This document shows positions 5,451-9,394 of a stretch of 9,394 nt of DNA, piece after piece. This DNA comes from JBGPBY01 sp041481485. GTDB taxonomy: Bacteria > Acidobacteriota > Terriglobia > 20CM-2-55-15. The DNA is taken from assembly GCA_041481485.1 (NCBI GenBank), contig JBGPBY010000279.1:1-9394 (forward strand). The letters run 5' to 3'. Numbering within the stretch: the first letter of the stretch is position 1; each line of letters begins with the position of its first letter. The notes under the pieces are model-generated. The model did not search any database. It worked only from the letters and a program-made list of their open reading frames with translations, and was not told where the DNA came from. The position numbers and the translations under genes were made by a program.

Positions 5451-6851
5451 TTAGCGGCCGCCTGTACCGGTGTACTTGATCTGCCAGATCTTGTTTCCGG
5501 CATCATCGCCAACAAGCAGCGAACCATCACGATTCATGGTCACGCCCACAGGACGGCCCCACTTGGTCACCATTGCCGGATCGACGACGAAACCAGTCAG
5601 GAAATCCTCAATTGGACCCGGCTTGCCATTGGTGAACGGAACATAGATGACCTTGTAGCCTTCTGCGCTCGACCGGTTCCAGGAACCGTGAAGCCCGACA
5701 AACGCGCCGTTGCGGAAACGTTGCGGAAATTGCGTGCCGGTATAGAACGTCAAACCGACGGCTGCGGAATGGGACGGAATCAAAACGTCAGGAACGATGG
5801 CTTTCTTCACCAGATCCGGCTGCCCGCCGGTATAGCGTGGATCGTAGTTCTGACCGAGATAGGAATACGGCCAGCCGTAGAAACCGCCATCCTTGACGGA
5901 AGTGATGTAATCCGGAACAAGGTTGTCACCGAGATTGTCGCGTTCGTTCACGGAAGTCCACAGCACATTGTTCACGCCGGGTTGCCACGCCATGCCTTCG
6001 GGATTGCGGATGCCCGAAGCAAAGATTCGCCCACCGGTGCCGTCGGGATTGAACTCCATGATCGACGCCCGGCTGCAATCTTCACCGGCATCATTATTGG
6101 AGCCCGATCCAATCGAAACGTACATCTTTGTCCCCGCCGCATTGAAGATGATATTTCTCCAGCGGTGGTCTCCTGTCGTCTGCAGATCGACAAGCTTTTC
6201 GGGCATTCCCTGTGCTGTCATGTCGCCATTGGTGTACTTGTAGCGAACGATACTGTCGGTGTTGGCGATGTAGAGATATCCGTTCTGGAAAGCCATGCCC
6301 TGAGGCTGGCGAACACCTACAGTCCCCGCCGGAATGGTTTGCTTTGTGCACGGAACTGCAGCCGCTGCCGGATCTGCCGGGGCTCCTCCGCCTCCACGGC
6401 CTCCGGGAGGGCCACCGCGCCCCCCACCCCCCCCGCCGGCCGGACCACGCGCGCCACCTCCCGCTCCTGCGGGAGCAGCCGCGATTGTGGCGTACACGCT
6501 GCGCATTTCGGGTACACCGTCGTTGTTGGCATCACGAAGGACTGTAATTGTGCTTTGTGCGAAGGAAGAAACAAACAGATCGCCATTTGGCGCAACGGCG
6601 ATATAGCGAGCGCCTGGAATCATGTCGGCATAGGTGGTGACTGTGAAACCGGCAGGAACCTTCAGTTTTGCTTCAGCCGGCATGGGAACGACTCTACCGC
6701 CATTGGGAGTGCCCGCCGTCGGAGCGGGCAGCTTATCGATCTGCGGCTGAGGATTCTGAGCCAGCAACACCAGACCGATGCCTGCAACACCAATCAGCCC
6801 GGAAATTGTCAATCGCGCCATCCGCGAACCGTGTGCACGTTTTGAGTTCAT
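5451..6851 (-). CDS. PQQ-dependent sugar (sorbosone) dehydrogenase-like periplasmic protein
   Basis: The 466-residue product has an N-terminal hydrophobic export segment (12-32, after MNSKRAHGSRMAR) and a six-bladed beta-propeller of the soluble glucose/sorbosone dehydrogenase type. Recognisable blade motifs are ARYIAVAPNGDLFVSS (81-96), GVRQPQGMAFQNGYLYIAN (179-197), GIRNPEGMAW (280-289), GGFYGWPYS (322-330), PSHSAAVGL (359-367), GLHGSWNR (386-393) and WGRPVGVTMNRDGSLLVGDD (431-450). Members oxidise sugars or aldehydes with PQQ and pass electrons to the respiratory chain; the substrate here is unknown. Residues 124-167 are a Gly/Arg/Pro/Ala-rich insert without a family counterpart. The start at 6851 is preferred to the in-frame ATGs at 6863 and 7010: GGAG lies 6 bases before it, and the 7010 extension would read through a palindromic repeat. 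The gene is alone on its strand, divergent from the gene at 7153. Confidence 0.88.
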   Translation of the reverse strand: MNSKRAHGSRMARLTISGLIGVAGIGLVLLAQNPQPQIDKLPAPTAGTPNGGRVVPMPAEAKLKVPAGFTVTTYADMIPGARYIAVAPNGDLFVSSFAQSTITVLRDANNDGVPEMRSVYATIAAAPAGAGGGARGPAGGGGGGRGGPPGGRGGGGAPADPAAAAVPCTKQTIPAGTVGVRQPQGMAFQNGYLYIANTDSIVRYKYTNGDMTAQGMPEKLVDLQTTGDHRWRNIIFNAAGTKMYVSIGSGSNNDAGEDCSRASIMEFNPDGTGGRIFASGIRNPEGMAWQPGVNNVLWTSVNERDNLGDNLVPDYITSVKDGGFYGWPYSYLGQNYDPRYTGGQPDLVKKAIVPDVLIPSHSAAVGLTFYTGTQFPQRFRNGAFVGLHGSWNRSSAEGYKVIYVPFTNGKPGPIEDFLTGFVVDPAMVTKWGRPVGVTMNRDGSLLVGDDAGNKIWQIKYTGTGGR

Positions 6852-6857
6852 CAGACA

Positions 6858-6861
6858 CTCC
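6858..6861 (-). promoter_or_regulatory. Shine-Dalgarno that decides the dehydrogenase start
   Basis: GGAG on the minus strand, 6 bases before the ATG at 6851. The alternative ATG at 6863 has only cctcaaa before it, so this site favours 6851. Confidence 0.7.
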
Positions 6862-6898
6862 ATTTTGAGGTTAAGGCACAGAGGATTTGTGCGGTGTA

Positions 6899-6928
6899 AT
6901 CCTAACCTGTACGATCGGCACGAACCAA
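6899..6928 (-). promoter_or_regulatory. Possible sigma-70-type promoter of the dehydrogenase gene
   Basis: On the minus strand TTGGTT (6923-6928) and TAGGAT (6899-6904) are 18 bases apart. They match the -35 consensus in three and the -10 consensus in four of six positions, and imply a leader of about 40 bases. The placement is sensible but the boxes are weak. Confidence 0.3.
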
Positions 6929-6971
6929 CAGGAAAGAGCCAATTGGACCGAGTTGGCGCGCGGTCATAGAA

Positions 6972-7103
6972 GGTGTGAAGTGGGGATTGAAAACAATGAA
7001 CATTGAACAACGAACATTTCCCCGGGGAAATGTTCGTTGTTCAATGTTCACTGTTCAATGTTCACTGTTCAATGTTCATTGTTTTCAATCCCTACTTCAC
7101 ACC
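6972..7103. repeat. Asymmetric palindromic repeat between divergent genes
   Basis: Bases 6997-7050 are a perfect 54-base palindrome centred on cccc/gggg. A second set of arms, 6972-7004 and 7071-7103, pairs over 33 bases with one mismatch (6982 with 7093). The difference is 28 extra bases in the right arm, two additional copies of a 14-base unit: gttcaatgttcact at 7039 and 7053, and gttcaatgttcatt at 7067. Below this is a 7-base rhythm, seven units beginning gttc from 7032 to 7080. The element occupies much of the non-coding stretch 6852-7152, upstream of both the dehydrogenase gene and the gene at 7153. It could extrude as a cruciform or fold in RNA; a recombination or regulatory role is not shown. 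It lacks the spacers of a CRISPR array. Confidence 0.85.
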
Positions 7104-7152
7104 CATTCGGCTCGTCTTCTCCCGACGGAAAGAAGGGAGCATACTACTAGGG

Positions 7153-8343
7153 ATGCTCGCCCCGGATTCAAAGAGGAAAGCCGCCACAATCGGCGCCGTC
7201 CTTACCGTTTTTCTTTTGATCGCGGCGTTGGTCTGGATCAAAACCGGTTCGCTCCACACCGCTCGCCAGCACACAGAAGGCAACCTGCCTTCACGTCTGA
7301 GCAACGAGGAGTTCTGGACAGTAATCAATGATTTTTCCGAAGCTGGAGGATATTTCCGATCCGACAACTTTCTTTCCAATGAATCCGGTTTTCAGGAAGT
7401 GATTCCGGAATTGCAAGCCGTTGTCGGTCCCGGCGGCGTGTACATGGGCGTCGGTCCCGAACAGAACTTTACCTACATCTCGGCGCTGCATCCGGGAATG
7501 GCTTTCATCATCGACATCCGCCGTCAAAACATGATTGAACATTTGCTGTACAAGGCGTTCATGGAACTCTCGGCCGATCGCGCAGATTTCGTGTCCAAAC
7601 TGTTCGCCAGGCCGAGGCCGCCGGGGCTTACTGCAAATTCGAGTGCCAGCGCCTTGTTCGCAGCCTTTGACGGAGTCGACCCGGACAATGAACTGTTCGA
7701 AAAGAATCTGCGAATCGCCAATGAGCGTCTTGTCCGCGACGACATCCCGCCGGATTTTCTTTCGCTCGATGATCAGAAGAACATGCGAAAGGTCTACACG
7801 GCATTTTTCGAATCCGGCCCGGATCTCAGCTATTCGTTTCTCGGCTCGCCACAGGGTTTTCGAGGCATGCCGACGTATTCGATGCTGATGACAGCAACCG
7901 ACGGAAATGGAAAAAACTGGGGCTACCTGGCGACAGAAGAACAGTTCCAAACCGTGCAGCGGATGGAAAAGAACAATTTGATTATTCCACTCATTGGGGA
8001 TTTCGCGGGCAAAGATGCGATACGCAATGTGGGCCAATATGTAAGAAGCCGCAATGCCGAAGTCACCCTGTTCTACCTTTCCAATGTGGAGCAGTATTTG
8101 TTCATGCAGAACGACGATTGGAGCCGATTTTATTCCAACGTAGCCACGCTGCCCATTGACGACTCGAGCATGTTTATCCGTTCGGTCAACCTTGGCATCC
8201 GTGGTGGTTTCGTGGTGGGAGGGGGCTATCGATCCCCTCTCGCATCGACGACGTCTTCGATTGAGGACCTCCTTGCAGACTTTCAGGCCAATCGCATACA
8301 CGCGTACTCTGATGTAGTTGGTAAGTACCGTCCAACGAATTGA
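7153..8343 (+). CDS. Membrane-anchored protein with a methyltransferase-like fold signature, function unknown
   Basis: The 396-residue protein has one N-terminal membrane segment (12-29, after a basic SKRK start) and a long domain outside the cytoplasm if the positive-inside rule holds. Residues 97-121 (VYMGVGPEQNFTYIS followed by AFIID) have the order of motif I and strand 2 of class I SAM methyltransferases: a GxGP loop, then D121. EVTLFYLSNVEQYLF (303-317) resembles strand 4. The DIRRQN, LFARPRPPGL, DDWSRFY and LPIDDSSMFIRSV stretches look conserved, and I recall similar proteins in Acidobacteriota without an assigned role. An exported SAM enzyme would be odd, so the fold may serve something else or the topology may be reversed. 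ATG at 7153 is chosen because the longer form from 7003 would translate the palindromic repeat. GGGAG (7135-7139) is 13 bases upstream, longer than usual. Confidence 0.75.
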   Translation: MLAPDSKRKAATIGAVLTVFLLIAALVWIKTGSLHTARQHTEGNLPSRLSNEEFWTVINDFSEAGGYFRSDNFLSNESGFQEVIPELQAVVGPGGVYMGVGPEQNFTYISALHPGMAFIIDIRRQNMIEHLLYKAFMELSADRADFVSKLFARPRPPGLTANSSASALFAAFDGVDPDNELFEKNLRIANERLVRDDIPPDFLSLDDQKNMRKVYTAFFESGPDLSYSFLGSPQGFRGMPTYSMLMTATDGNGKNWGYLATEEQFQTVQRMEKNNLIIPLIGDFAGKDAIRNVGQYVRSRNAEVTLFYLSNVEQYLFMQNDDWSRFYSNVATLPIDDSSMFIRSVNLGIRGGFVVGGGYRSPLASTTSSIEDLLADFQANRIHAYSDVVGKYRPTN

Positions 8344-8489
8344 CATGACAATGCCATCGGAATGTCACTCACGACAAATGGGGAAAAGGTTCAAATAGCG
8401 ATCCTATAGAAATTAAGCAACTTAAATCGGCTGACGCCATCGTTGAGGAAGCTGCCGATCATTGGCAGTCGAGTTGCTCTTGGATCGAC

Positions 8490-8494
8490 GAGGG
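8490..8494 (+). promoter_or_regulatory. Shine-Dalgarno that decides the start at 8503
   Basis: GAGGG lies 8 bases before the ATG at 8503. It favours this start over the in-frame TTG at 8443. Confidence 0.65.
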
Positions 8495-8502
8495 CTTTAC
8501 CA

Positions 8503-8793
8503 ATGAATGCATCGCTTCCGTTTCATGAAATCATGGACATCACCGAAGGTTTGATTCGATACCGTCAGGATCATCGCCTGATGGATCAGATTACCGTCAC
8601 CCGAGGTTATGCGGAACTCATTCAACTCGAGCCGGCGAATCAACTGTATTACGGCAAGCTGAACCTTTCGCTGCAACGCCTTTCGGATATGGCTGAACAG
8701 CGCGGACTCCGTTCGGTGACCGAGCGCATCGGTTTACTTGGAATTTTGCGGCCTCCAGTCCATCCGGGGCGTAGAAGTACCCAAGTCGCGTAA
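8503..8793 (+). CDS. Small stand-alone DHp-like (Spo0B/HisKA H-box) protein
   Basis: The 96-residue protein has a helix with H24-R-L-M-D-Q-I-T-V-T-R-G-Y-A-E-L. It lines up without gaps with the histidine-bearing helix of HisKA kinases (HDFNNLLTVIxGYxEL) and of Spo0B (HDxxNxLQxxxGxxxL). A second predicted helix follows at 47-66. This is the dimerisation and histidine phosphotransfer module, but there is no sensor domain and no ATPase domain. The usual Asn four residues after the His is Asp (D28). Residues 70-96 show no recognised motif. The next gene, a PAS histidine kinase, begins 47 bases later in another frame, so the protein might accept or shuttle phosphate, or interfere with dimerisation of that kinase. 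A decayed kinase fragment or a frameshifted N-terminus of the next gene are alternatives. No database comparison was made. Confidence 0.6.
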   Translation: MNASLPFHEIMDITEGLIRYRQDHRLMDQITVTRGYAELIQLEPANQLYYGKLNLSLQRLSDMAEQRGLRSVTERIGLLGILRPPVHPGRRSTQVA

Positions 8794-8840
8794 CGAAATT
8801 CCAGCCTTCTGTCCCCGCAAAATATGGTAAGTATTCCGCC

Positions 8841-9394
8841 GTGCACCGTGAGGGACTCTTTCGCACGCTCTTCGAAAGCTCGCCCGACGCGATTCTGATC
8901 GAAGACGAAAATGGTCGAATCCTGGACTGCAATCCGGCTACCGCTGCTTTGCATCGTATGTCCCGCGAGTTGCTCATTGGAAAACAGGGATGCGATATCC
9001 TGCCGCCGGAAAGCCGCGGCCCGGTCAGCGGCGGAGCCACCGAGTCTGAACAGTATGAAGGCATCAGCCTGACGGCCGATGGCGAACGCATTCCGGTTTC
9101 GATCCGCACCAGTCATATCGACTACAACGGACGCCCTGCCCTGCTGCTTCATGTGCGCGACATTACCGATCGCAAACAGTTTGAACGCAATCTGCAGGCG
9201 TCCCACGACGAACTGGAACGGCGCGTAGCGAGCCGGACCGCCGCCCTGTTCCGCGCCAATGAAATTCTGCGTTCGGAAATCATGGAGCGGAACCGCGCCG
9301 AAGCTCGAAGACGGCGTCTTGAAGATGAAATGCGCGGTGCACATCGTATGGAGGCCGTCGGCCGGCTTGCGGGAGGCATTGCCCACGACTTCAA
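8841..9394 (+). CDS. PAS-domain sensor histidine kinase, cut by the right window edge
   Basis: About 184 residues are visible. Residues 5-115 are a PAS domain: LFRTLFESSPDAILIEDENG at the start, DCNPATAALHRMSREL in the middle, and GERIPVSIRTS with LLLHVRDITDRKQFE at the end. A charged, probably coiled-coil linker follows (116-165; ELERRVASRTAAL and EIMERNRAEARRR). HRMEAVGRLAGGIAHDF (168-184) is the HisKA H-box with phospho-accepting H182; the ATPase domain lies beyond the window. The short N-terminus has no signal peptide or membrane segment, so a cytoplasmic kinase is likely. GTG at 8841 is the first possible start after the in-frame stop at 8772-8774 and directly precedes the PAS domain. 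Only a weak ribosome site (ggtaag, 8826-8831) precedes it. The kinase may form a unit with the DHp-like gene before it. Confidence 0.9.
   Translation, partial: MHREGLFRTLFESSPDAILIEDENGRILDCNPATAALHRMSRELLIGKQGCDILPPESRGPVSGGATESEQYEGISLTADGERIPVSIRTSHIDYNGRPALLLHVRDITDRKQFERNLQASHDELERRVASRTAALFRANEILRSEIMERNRAEARRRRLEDEMRGAHRMEAVGRLAGGIAHDF

Noticed and set aside
5379..6845. A 488-codon open frame on the plus strand
   Set aside because: It lies antisense to the sugar dehydrogenase gene, whose propeller motifs are clear. The antisense product has no recognisable domain and is rich in His, Arg and Cys as expected from reading the wrong strand.
7032..7080. CRISPR-like short repeats
   Set aside because: The 7- and 14-base units are contiguous with no spacers and belong to one arm of a palindrome. 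No cas gene is nearby.
7003..7152. In-frame N-terminal extensions of the genes at 7153 (plus) and 6851 (minus) into the palindrome
   Set aside because: They would only translate the heptad repeat (MFNVHC-like residues from gttcaat units) and lack ribosome binding sites. The shorter starts give normal export or anchor segments.
7291..8346. A 351-codon open frame on the minus strand
   Set aside because: It is antisense to the membrane-anchored gene at 7153, which has a coherent hydrophobic anchor and fold signature. The antisense product has neither.
8341..8367. Hairpin after the stop codon at 8343 (tgacat/atgtca) as a terminator
   Set aside because: The stem has only six pairs with a 15-base loop and no T-run follows.
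8649..9386. Long open frames on the minus strand near the right edge
   Set aside because: They are antisense to the PAS histidine kinase, whose PAS and H-box motifs are unmistakable on the plus strand.
8443..9394. A single histidine kinase gene broken by a frameshift near 8775-8840
   Set aside because: The upstream frame has its own strong ribosome site and H-box-like helix, and the downstream frame starts right before a complete PAS domain. The sequence between is not clearly coding in the shifted frame. It stays possible as an alternative.

Overview
The window reads as a piece of a Gram-negative, probably acidobacterial (Acidobacteriota) chromosome. This is inference: the SpoIIE-type phosphatase with an acidobacterial-looking layout, the Gly/Arg-rich sorbosone-dehydrogenase-like protein, and the dispersed GC-rich hairpin repeats all resemble what I know from that phylum. 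No rRNA, tRNA, CRISPR array, transposase or phage gene was seen. Eight complete genes and one cut by the right edge are supported, plus one short gene that may be a stand-alone histidine phosphotransfer domain.

Left part, all on the minus strand. At 83-1554 a two-gene unit encodes a small exported FMN-binding protein and, with a 4-base ATGA overlap, a membrane polyferredoxin. Together they look like the two halves of a NosR-type electron-transfer protein. The polyferredoxin gene ends inside a short hairpin repeat (64-89). The 368-base gap 1555-1922 is mostly a 232-base inverted repeat (1626-1857) built from two copies of a REP-like unit. Upstream of it, 1923-5370 is a tight four-gene run, transcribed in this order: a small exported protein of unknown function, a TauE/SafE-family permease, a SpoIIE/PP2C phosphatase and L-2-hydroxyglutarate oxidase (lhgO).

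Middle. A hairpin at 5408-5443 separates that run from a PQQ-dependent sugar (sorbosone) dehydrogenase-like gene (5451-6851, minus). The roughly 300-base divergent region between this gene and the plus-strand gene at 7153 holds a perfect 54-base palindrome. It is nested in a longer inverted repeat whose right arm has grown by two extra 14-base units.

Right part, plus strand. A membrane-anchored protein with a methyltransferase-like fold signature (7153-8343) is followed by a 96-residue protein whose core resembles the phospho-accepting helix of Spo0B and HisKA. After it comes a PAS sensor histidine kinase, cut by the window end just after its H-box histidine. The kinase, the stand-alone phospho-acceptor domain and the SpoIIE phosphatase suggest a signalling-rich neighbourhood, but nothing in the sequence ties them into one pathway.

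The points most worth a second look are the split NosR-like pair, the REPIN-like element with compensatory changes between its two copies, the asymmetric palindrome between divergent genes, and the stand-alone DHp-like protein.
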